Positions 19,169-25,170 of a DNA stretch of 29,957 nucleotides are shown one piece after another; the stretch's first letter is position 1, and every line of letters begins with the position of its first letter. The notes beneath the pieces were generated by a model, which worked only from the letters and a program-made list of their open reading frames with translations, did not search any database and had not been told where the DNA came from. The translations under genes were made by a program, and so were the position numbers. Source of the DNA: an uncultured Prevotella sp. (GTDB lineage: Bacteria; Bacteroidota; Bacteroidia; Bacteroidales; Bacteroidaceae); the NCBI GenBank assembly GCA_900557255.1, contig USSA01000021.1:1-29957 (forward strand), read 5' to 3'.

Positions 19169-19210
19169 AAAAAGAGGATGCGCTATCAACTGACGGCACA
19201 CCCTCTTTTT
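19169..19210. terminator. Bidirectional terminator between GH3 and ilvA
   Basis: AAAAAGAGG (19169-19177) pairs with CCTCTTTTT (19202-19210). The stem gives a U-run in either direction, as needed by the two converging genes. A smaller inverted repeat, AAGCTC/GAGCTT (19119-19140), precedes it. Confidence 0.8.
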
Positions 19211-19243
19211 ATATTTTATGGATTTTTGTAAGTCTCTGCACGG

Positions 19244-20443
19244 TTATACTATCCAGAGATGGAATCCCTTTGATTCCAAAGCCTCCTTGATTTCTCTTAC
19301 GTGTTCCTCGTCGCGAGTCTCCATGGTGAGGCGGAGCACGCAGGCATTCACCTTGTTGCGATTGGCAGAACGGTCGTGGTGAACACCGGTGATGTTGCCA
19401 CCCAATCCGGCGATGACAGAGCAGACCTCTACCAATTCGCCCGGTTTGTCATCCAGCTCCATCTCGATGGTACAGAGACGGCCACTCTTGGCAAGACCAC
19501 GGGTGATGACACGGTTCAGGATGGTTACGTCGATGTTACCGCCGCTTACCACACAGATGGTCTTCTTGCCCTTCACCGGAACCTTGTTGTACATCACGGC
19601 AGCCACGCTAGCCGCACCGGCACCTTCGGCTACCATCTTCTCACTCTCTATGAGTTTCAGGATGGCTGCACAAATCTCATCCTCGCTCACGGTTACGATT
19701 TCGTCTACATAGTTGGAGCAGGTTTCGAAGGTAATCTTGCCCGGCTCCTTTACGGCAATACCATCGGCTACGGTCGCTACAGAAGGCAACTTCTCCTGCT
19801 GATGGTCGTGCAGACTCTGGAGCATACTGGCGGCTCCTTCAGCCTGAACACCATATATCTTAACATGAGGATTCAACGATTTGATGGCGAAAGCCACACC
19901 CGAAATCAGACCGCCGCCGCCAACAGGCACTACTACAGCCTCTACATCAGGCAGCTGCTCGAGAATTTCCAATCCGATGGTGCCCTGTCCGGCGATGACG
20001 TTCTCATCATCGAAAGGATGAACAAAGGTGTAGCCATGCTCATCTTTCAGTTCCAGCGCCTTCTGGTAGGCATCATCGTAAACGCCAGGTACCAGACAGA
20101 CTTCAGCACCCAGTCGCTTGGTAGCTTCGACCTTAGAGATAGGAGCGCCTTCTGGCAGACAGATGAGGCTCTTAACGCCCATGGCTGTAGCTCCCAGCGC
20201 TACACCCTGTGCATGGTTGCCCGCAGAACAGGCTATCACACCCTTCGCCTTTTCTTCATCGGTGAGTTGTGAAATCTTATAGTAAGCACCGCGAATCTTG
20301 AACGAACCGGTCTTCTGCAGGCACTCTGGTTTCAAATAAACATCACTCTCTGGGTTGATTCTTGGCGTGTGAACCAGCTCAGTCTTTCTTATTACCTTGC
20401 TCAGCACGAAGCGAGCCTTATAGAAATTGTCAAGTTGTAACAT
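19244..20443 (-). CDS. ilvA: Threonine ammonia-lyase (threonine dehydratase), ACT-domain form
   Basis: This 399-residue cytoplasmic PLP enzyme converts threonine to 2-oxobutanoate and ammonia, the entry step to isoleucine. The PLP lysine is Lys49 in KTGSFKIRG. Other fold-II motifs are SAGNHAQGVA, the glycine loop VPVGGGGLISG and VVSGGNID. The last 75 or so residues (CTIEMELDDKPGELVEVCSVIAGLGGNITGVHHDR) form an ACT-like domain for allosteric control. The about 400-residue size with a single ACT domain matches the short form found in many Bacteroidota; a catabolic (tdcB-like) role is possible. It is a single-gene unit, opposite in direction to the flanking sugar genes, with its own consensus promoter. 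Confidence 0.9.
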   Translation of the reverse strand: MLQLDNFYKARFVLSKVIRKTELVHTPRINPESDVYLKPECLQKTGSFKIRGAYYKISQLTDEEKAKGVIACSAGNHAQGVALGATAMGVKSLICLPEGAPISKVEATKRLGAEVCLVPGVYDDAYQKALELKDEHGYTFVHPFDDENVIAGQGTIGLEILEQLPDVEAVVVPVGGGGLISGVAFAIKSLNPHVKIYGVQAEGAASMLQSLHDHQQEKLPSVATVADGIAVKEPGKITFETCSNYVDEIVTVSEDEICAAILKLIESEKMVAEGAGAASVAAVMYNKVPVKGKKTICVVSGGNIDVTILNRVITRGLAKSGRLCTIEMELDDKPGELVEVCSVIAGLGGNITGVHHDRSANRNKVNACVLRLTMETRDEEHVREIKEALESKGFHLWIV

Positions 20444-20474
20444 AACTGCTGATATGTGTATAGTTTATTTCGTG

Positions 20475-20505
20475 CAAAGTTACTATTATTTGAAGAAAAT
20501 ACAAA
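20475..20505 (-). promoter_or_regulatory. ilvA promoter
   Basis: The minus strand has TTTG (20505-20502), 19 nt, then TAACTTTG (20482-20475): a full match to the Bacteroidota primary-sigma consensus in sequence and spacing, 31 bp from the ATG. Confidence 0.8.
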
Positions 20506-20521
20506 ATAATTCGGTTTAATT

Positions 20522-20552
20522 TTTGTTTATTCGATAATATTGCTTAACTTTG
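20522..20552 (+). promoter_or_regulatory. Distal promoter P1 of the GH97 gene
   Basis: TTTG (20522-20525), 19 nt, TAACTTTG (20545-20552): a full consensus promoter. It is back-to-back with the ilvA promoter, with the two -33 boxes 16 bp apart. Transcription from here would give a leader of nearly 190 nt. Confidence 0.7.
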
Positions 20553-20580
20553 CGGCATATTGGTCTGATGAAGGGCAATA

Positions 20581-20622
20581 TTTCTTTGTTTTGTGTTACA
20601 TTTTCTTTGTTTTTTGTTCCAT
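20581..20622 (+). repeat. Two tandem 21-bp repeats upstream of GH97
   Basis: TTTCTTTGTTTTGTGTTACA plus T (20581-20601) and TTTCTTTGTTTTTTGTTCCA plus T (20602-20622) agree at 19 of 21 positions. A third start (TTTCATG) follows in register at 20623. The spacing is two helical turns, so this is a plausible activator-binding region for the proximal promoter, or alternatively part of a P1 leader. Confidence 0.55.
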
Positions 20623-20630
20623 TTTCATGA

Positions 20631-20652
20631 TTCGTGAACAAATAATCACGAA
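20631..20652. promoter_or_regulatory. Operator-like inverted repeat upstream of GH97 promoter P2
   Basis: TTCGTGA (20631-20637) and TCACGAA (20646-20652) are perfect 7-bp arms with an 8-bp spacer, ending 28 bp before the -7 box of P2. A dimeric regulator could bind here; in an RNA starting at P1 it could also form a hairpin. Confidence 0.45.
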
Positions 20653-20680
20653 GAGATGCAGTCATTCTTCTCTTTTTTTG

Positions 20681-20688
20681 TAATTTTG
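20681..20688 (+). promoter_or_regulatory. -7 box of proximal GH97 promoter P2
   Basis: TAATTTTG fits TAnnTTTG. No -33 TTTG is found at the right distance, so this promoter may depend on the upstream repeat or operator region. The start codon is about 58 bp downstream. Confidence 0.5.
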
Positions 20689-20746
20689 CCGGTGGAATTA
20701 AGCATAAAAACATAGTAACAAATAAACTAATTACTTTTATCTGGAA

Positions 20747-22708
20747 ATGAAGAAAAACGTTTTAGCAGTAGCGTTGGCATTGATGGCAAGCATCGGTGCA
20801 TACGCAGAGAAGAATACTGTCAGTTCTCCTGATGGTAAGTTGAATGTCGTGGTAGAAGACCACGATGGCAAACTCTATTATTCCATCGACTATGCAGGCA
20901 AGCGAATGATGGAGGAATCACAGCTCGGACTCCTTGCCAATGTAGGCGATTTCAGTCAGGGCTTGACCTATCAGGGCAAGAATGAGATAAAGGTGGAGAA
21001 GAGCTATGACCTCCGCACCGCCAAGGTTTCGCATGTAGATTATCATGCCAACCAGCTCAACGTGACATACATCAACGGTAAGAAGCAGCCAATGACGATT
21101 ACTTTCAATGTAAGCAACAATGACGTGGCATTCCGTTATACTTTTGATCAACTGAAGGCTCAGCATATCATCGTGAATGAGGAGAAGACAGCCTTCAATC
21201 TGCCGAAGGTAACCACCACCTACCTCTGTCCACAGTCGGATCCGCTCATCGGTTTTGCCCGAACCAAACCAAGTTATGAAGAAGATTATAAGGTGGATCA
21301 GCCTCTTACAGCCAAGTCGGGTTATGGGCATGGCTATACTTTCCCATGCCTCTTCAAGGTAGGTGGCGATGGCTGGGTATTGGTCAGCGAGACGGGTACT
21401 CACGGCAACTATCCGGGGTGTCACATCAGCGATTATGATGCTGCAAAGGGTTATCAGGTAGCCTTCCCTATGGAGAAGGAGGCAGATGGCATCGGTTCTA
21501 CATCGGGCGCCTTCATCCTTCCGGGTTCCACTCCTTGGCGCACCATTACCGTGGGTTCTGATTTGAAGCCTCTGGTAGAGACCACCATTCCATACGATGT
21601 AGTAGAGCCAAGATTCGAGGCTTCCCAGAAATACGGAACAGGCAAGTATGCCTGGAGTTGGCTCATCTGGCAGGATGAATCCTGCAACTATAACGACCAG
21701 AAGCAGTTCATCGACCTGGCTGCTACCATGGGATATGAATATGTGCTGGTTGATGCACTCTGGGATACTCAGATTGGAAGAGACAAGATGGCAGAACTGA
21801 GCCGTTATGCCCAGAGCAAGAATGTGAGTCTGATGCTCTGGTATAATTCCAATGGTGTGGCAAACGATGCACCTCAGGGACCTCGTGGCATCATGGATAA
21901 CATCGTGGCAAGAAAGAAGGAGATGGCTTGGATGAAGAGCATCGGTATCAAGGGTATCAAGGTGGATTTCTTCGGTGGCGACAAGCAGCACACCATGCAG
22001 CAGTATGAAGACATCCTCAGCGATGCCAACGATTATGGCATTCAGGTTATCTTCCATGGCTGCACCCTGCCAAGAGGTTGGGAACGCATGTATCCTAACT
22101 ATGTTTCCAGCGAGGCTGTACTGGCTTCAGAGAATGTATTCTTCTCAGATTATCATGCCAAGCAGGAGGCTTTCGAACTCACCATGCATCCTTTCTGCCG
22201 CAATGCCGTAGGAGCGATGGATTGGGGTGGTACCATCATGAACAAGTATCTCTCTAAGGACAACAAGAGTCGTCATCGCCGTTATACCACCGATGTTTTC
22301 GAGATGGCTTCGGCTATCATGAATCAGGCTGCCATCCAGTGCATCGCCATCTATCCGAACAATCTCTCTGAACTTCCTCAGCACGAGATTGATTTCCTGA
22401 AGAGTGTTCCTACGACCTGGGATGAGACTAAGTTCATCGCCGGTTATCCTGGAAAATATGCGGTTGTGGCACGTCGCCATGGTGATAAATGGTATGTCGC
22501 TGGTTTGAACGGCACCGACCAGGCAATGAAGCTCACCCTGAATCTGCCAATGCTTGCCGGCAAGAGCGTTACCTATTATCATGAAACTGCCAGCAAGGAC
22601 AAGAAGGCTCTCTGGCCAGATTCTCATGTAAAGACCGTGAAGGTGGATAAAAAGGGAAACCTCAAGGTGGAGATGCAGCCTAAGGGCGGTATCATTGCGC
22701 AGGAGTAA
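20747..22708 (+). CDS. GH97 glycoside hydrolase, retaining (alpha-galactosidase-like) type
   Basis: The 653-residue enzyme is exported by a signal peptide (GAYA, residue 20), probably to the periplasm. The GH97 N-terminal beta-supersandwich covers about 22-280 (SSPDGKLNVVVE, DVAFRYTF), followed by a TIM barrel (WSWLIWQDESCNY, YEYVLVDALWD, SLMLWYNSNG) and a C-terminal beta domain. The key site is GIKGIKVDFFGGDKQ with Asp407. In this family an Asp at that place marks the retaining alpha-galactosidase branch (as in BtGal97b), whereas the inverting alpha-glucosidase SusB lacks it and uses glutamates. Glu456 in VSSEAV is the likely acid/base. It is a single gene outside the susC operon, separated by ilvA, with its own regulatory region. 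Retaining mechanism is inferred from the motif; sugar specificity is less sure. Confidence 0.9.
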   Translation: MKKNVLAVALALMASIGAYAEKNTVSSPDGKLNVVVEDHDGKLYYSIDYAGKRMMEESQLGLLANVGDFSQGLTYQGKNEIKVEKSYDLRTAKVSHVDYHANQLNVTYINGKKQPMTITFNVSNNDVAFRYTFDQLKAQHIIVNEEKTAFNLPKVTTTYLCPQSDPLIGFARTKPSYEEDYKVDQPLTAKSGYGHGYTFPCLFKVGGDGWVLVSETGTHGNYPGCHISDYDAAKGYQVAFPMEKEADGIGSTSGAFILPGSTPWRTITVGSDLKPLVETTIPYDVVEPRFEASQKYGTGKYAWSWLIWQDESCNYNDQKQFIDLAATMGYEYVLVDALWDTQIGRDKMAELSRYAQSKNVSLMLWYNSNGVANDAPQGPRGIMDNIVARKKEMAWMKSIGIKGIKVDFFGGDKQHTMQQYEDILSDANDYGIQVIFHGCTLPRGWERMYPNYVSSEAVLASENVFFSDYHAKQEAFELTMHPFCRNAVGAMDWGGTIMNKYLSKDNKSRHRRYTTDVFEMASAIMNQAAIQCIAIYPNNLSELPQHEIDFLKSVPTTWDETKFIAGYPGKYAVVARRHGDKWYVAGLNGTDQAMKLTLNLPMLAGKSVTYYHETASKDKKALWPDSHVKTVKVDKKGNLKVEMQPKGGIIAQE

Positions 22709-22728
22709 TCGTTCAACGTCATATAATC

Positions 22729-22768
22729 AATGCCACTTTGCGCACAAAAAGGTGTGTGAAGTGGCATT
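22729..22768 (+). terminator. Hairpin terminator after GH97
   Basis: AATGCCACTT (22729-22738) pairs with AAGTGGCATT (22759-22768). The stem continues inward through 45/52 to about 17 bp using three G-U pairs that exist only in plus-strand RNA. The following bases (GTTGTGTTT) are U-rich but not a clean run. It also lies between two converging genes. Confidence 0.7.
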
Positions 22769-22800
22769 GTTGTGTTTGTAACCGTTTGTCAGAAGTCTTT

Positions 22801-24552
22801 TCAGAAGTTCTGCAAGAATTCAATGAGTTCTTTGGTTGTATATGGCTTTTCAAGAAGCTGTAAGAATCCCTTGCTAGTCTTTGTGATGCTAGGTTTGCTT
22901 TTGTTTAATAGGATGGCAATATTGCTGAATTTGACATCTGCTTTTACAAGATAGGCAAAGGTGATTTGTGAATCTTTTATTTCAGGAAATGCGACCTTGA
23001 GACGTTTGCCATAGTCATTAAAGAAATTGTCGATTTCTTCTTTTATTGCAGAGATGGCTCTCTTGTAATCAGAAGCTTTGTAATTCATCAGACCATCATT
23101 GATCATGCGGTGTAAATGGGTGTATGCCTCAGACATTCTGAATTGATTCCATTTGTCTTCATGGAAATGGATTTGCTCACCAATTTTACAATTTCTCGCA
23201 TCACTTGACAATAGTTCATATTTCGATAAGTGGTTGTTTCTGTTTTCCAGCTTTTGGATATTCTCATGTTGATTCTCTATCTGTGTTTTCTGACATTGTA
23301 TCAGTGTATCTTGGCTTTGTATGTGCGTCTTCTGTTGGGTTATTTCTTTGTTTTGCTGAGCAATAACCCTTAGTTGCAACAGTTCCTTTTTCTTAGAGGA
23401 ATTCTTGAGATACAGAACGAAAGATGATAATCCGAGGATGCAGCAGATGGCAACCATGATACCAAGCATGAAATGGTATCTAGCCTCTTCTGCTTCCTCT
23501 CTTTTAGCCACTTCTTCTTCGTAGTTATAGGCAGCCTTCATTTTCTCAGCCTCCGACTTGTTGTCGATGGAATCAATTTCGTTCTTTAGCTTTATTGCTT
23601 CTTTTTGCACGGTCCAAGCTTCTTCGTATTTATTGCCGTCAGCTTTAGTTTCGGATATGGCAATGCGAGCCTCGTATTTTCTCCAAGAGTCGTCTATTTT
23701 CAATCCTTTCTGGAAAAAATATAAGGCAGAGTCCTGCTGGTGAAGGAATTTATGCAGGTATCCTTGCATCATATTGATACCCCAGTCTTGCAGTTGCTCA
23801 GGAGTAAGTTCCTTTTTAGCTTCAAGTATGAGCTTTTTCAGTTTTTGCAGGTTGTTGCTATAAACAGCTTTTTCCCCTTCAGAAACGATAAAACGCCTTA
23901 AGTTCAAAGTATCATGGTCTTCCAAGATGTTCTTTTTGGCAATTTTTGTGAATGAGGAGTATTCTTTTATTTTCCCTAAGTCATAGTAAGAATGAGCCAT
24001 ATCCATTAAACAAGCATTTGTTAATCCATAATCTTCTGTTTGTTTAATATAACTATATGCTTTTTGGCAATATAGTAGTGCCTGTTGTTCATTGAGTCTG
24101 TTGTCCTCAAGATCAGCTAATTGGTAATAACATCTACCCAATAGTTCTTTAGAAACATGAATGCTATCAGTTGTGGCTGCTTTTAAGAAATAGTTGATAG
24201 CTTTTGGGTGGTTGTTAAGGTCAATATAGATACACCCCAGGCAATAGTATGCCTGACTCAGCAAAACTTTGTTGTTTCTCTTCTCAAAATAATCTGCAAC
24301 CTTTAGCATCATGCTGTCGCTCGTGTGTGGCTTATATTGCAGATCATTGATTCTGAACAGAGTGATTTGATAGTGCATTTGTGCATCTTTACCCATTTCA
24401 CATATAGAGGCAGAGTCTTTTTGGAGGAGAGTAAGTGCACTATCAGGATAAGCTAGCATGATTCGCTCAATGTTAGCCAACTTTTTGTTGTTCTCTTGGG
24501 GGGTACAAGAAATCAACATGCTTACCAAAAGTAAAATGGCGATATTTTTCAT
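22801..24552 (-). CDS. Membrane-anchored TPR regulator with coiled coil and HTH-like tail
   Basis: The product is 583 residues. The N-terminus has a lipobox-like signal (MLISC, Cys16), so residues about 17-355 lie outside the cytoplasm. These form TPR helices (LLSQAYYCLGCIYIDLNNHPKAINYFLKA, RCYYQLADLEDNRLNEQQALLYCQKA, DSALYFFQKGLKI). One membrane span lies at 361-383. Next is a coiled coil with isoleucine at exactly every seventh residue (404, 411, 418, 425, 432). The C-terminus (about 450-583) has FPEIKDSQITFAYLVKADVKFSNIAILLNKSKPSITKTSKGFLQLL, which resembles the LuxR-like HTH at the end of Bacteroidota TPR regulators. It is divergent from the NVEALA operon, so I infer it senses something outside and controls that operon. 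DNA binding is not proven from sequence. Confidence 0.75.
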   Translation of the reverse strand: MKNIAILLLVSMLISCTPQENNKKLANIERIMLAYPDSALTLLQKDSASICEMGKDAQMHYQITLFRINDLQYKPHTSDSMMLKVADYFEKRNNKVLLSQAYYCLGCIYIDLNNHPKAINYFLKAATTDSIHVSKELLGRCYYQLADLEDNRLNEQQALLYCQKAYSYIKQTEDYGLTNACLMDMAHSYYDLGKIKEYSSFTKIAKKNILEDHDTLNLRRFIVSEGEKAVYSNNLQKLKKLILEAKKELTPEQLQDWGINMMQGYLHKFLHQQDSALYFFQKGLKIDDSWRKYEARIAISETKADGNKYEEAWTVQKEAIKLKNEIDSIDNKSEAEKMKAAYNYEEEVAKREEAEEARYHFMLGIMVAICCILGLSSFVLYLKNSSKKKELLQLRVIAQQNKEITQQKTHIQSQDTLIQCQKTQIENQHENIQKLENRNNHLSKYELLSSDARNCKIGEQIHFHEDKWNQFRMSEAYTHLHRMINDGLMNYKASDYKRAISAIKEEIDNFFNDYGKRLKVAFPEIKDSQITFAYLVKADVKFSNIAILLNKSKPSITKTSKGFLQLLEKPYTTKELIEFLQNF

Positions 24553-24572
24553 TGCTTTTTCTTATTTTTAAT

Positions 24573-24580
24573 CAAAAGTA
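24573..24580 (-). promoter_or_regulatory. -7 box of the TPR regulator gene
   Basis: The minus strand reads TACTTTTG, an exact TAnnTTTG match, 20 bp before the ATG. The -33 region is only A/T-rich. Confidence 0.55.
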
Positions 24581-24628
24581 CAGATTTTATTTGGAATATA
24601 AAAGAAAAATCCGTTATTTTTATTAAAA

Positions 24629-24657
24629 TGGTACATGAGAAAAAATATTTGGTACAT
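24629..24657. promoter_or_regulatory. Direct repeats TGGTACAT, 21 bp apart, in the divergent region
   Basis: TGGTACAT occurs at 24629-24636 and 24650-24657, a 21-bp period (two helical turns). It lies between the divergent regulator gene and the NVEALA operon, about 50-80 bp upstream of the regulator's -7 box. A binding site for the TPR regulator is a reasonable guess. Elsewhere in this 267-bp gap I see only AT-rich sequence. Confidence 0.4.
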
Positions 24658-24794
24658 ATAGCAAAGAAGTGATAAGTGTTTGTTGTTTTTAGTCATGAGT
24701 TTACGATTTGTTTACTTTGTATATTAAAGCTCTAAAAATAAAAAAGGAAATTATAAGTAAACTCAAATATGCCCAATATATGTTTGTTTTGTAG

Positions 24795-24802
24795 TACTTT
24801 TG
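24795..24802 (+). promoter_or_regulatory. -7 box of the NVEALA operon
   Basis: TACTTTTG fits TAnnTTTG and is 17 bp upstream of the ATG at 24820, giving a very short leader. It shows that the in-frame ATG at 24769 cannot be the start. No standard -33 box is present, which suggests activation. Confidence 0.6.
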
Positions 24803-24819
24803 CATCAAAAAAAATAATT

Positions 24820-25170
24820 ATGAAGAAAATTTGTTTTATATGTTTAATGGTGCTTGTCCCATTTATGGGATATTCTACATCGGTAACTATGGTTCGTCAA
24901 AAATGGGCAGAAAAGCACAGATCTATTTCTAGGTGTAATTTGTCCCTTTATGAAAAGGATGGTGATGTGGTGTTGTCATCAGATGAAGTTCTGCATAGTG
25001 TTGATGTGATGATTTCAACAAGAGATAACTCTACATTGAAGGTTGTTACGTCAGTTACGATCAATTCTGAAATAAAACTCTTGGTTGAGGATGAAATCCC
25101 TCAAGAGGGGTGCTATGTGAAAATTTCACAGGGAGAAAAGTATGTGTTGTATTTTGTAACAAGAGATTAA
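24820..25170 (+). CDS. Small secreted protein, DUF3244-like
   Basis: The product is 116 residues with a signal peptide (ICFICLMVLVPFMGYS, cut near 19). The mature part is beta-rich: KHRSIS near its start, then NLSLYEKDGDVVLSS, VDVMISTRDNSTLKVV and a closing VKISQGEKYVLYFVTRD. The HRSI motif, size and strand pattern resemble DUF3244, a family of small exported Bacteroidota proteins with an immunoglobulin-like fold, but I am only moderately sure. The start is fixed by the promoter. It is the first gene of the operon; the stop codon abuts the ATG of the next gene, so the two are almost certainly co-translated. Function unknown. Confidence 0.7.
   Translation: MKKICFICLMVLVPFMGYSTSVTMVRQKWAEKHRSISRCNLSLYEKDGDVVLSSDEVLHSVDVMISTRDNSTLKVVTSVTINSEIKLLVEDEIPQEGCYVKISQGEKYVLYFVTRD

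Noticed and set aside
19105..19243. Riboswitch or T-box for ilvA
   Set aside because: This stretch is downstream of ilvA and contains only the terminator. The real ilvA leader is about 25 nt, too short for a riboswitch.
19301..20272. 323-codon plus-strand frame inside ilvA
   Set aside because: It is antisense to a conserved threonine ammonia-lyase with all motifs intact, and has no promoter or start context of its own.
20516..20713. 65-codon minus-strand frame upstream of GH97
   Set aside because: It spans the promoters and 21-bp repeats; Lys/Asn-rich translation with no features, best read as non-coding.
20918..22057. 379-codon open frame on the minus strand inside GH97
   Set aside because: It is antisense to a fully recognisable GH97 gene. 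The translation has no domain or export signal and reflects codon bias of the real gene.
24769..24819. Upstream start adding 17 residues to the first NVEALA-operon gene
   Set aside because: The ATG lies before the -7 box and the signal peptide begins at 24820.
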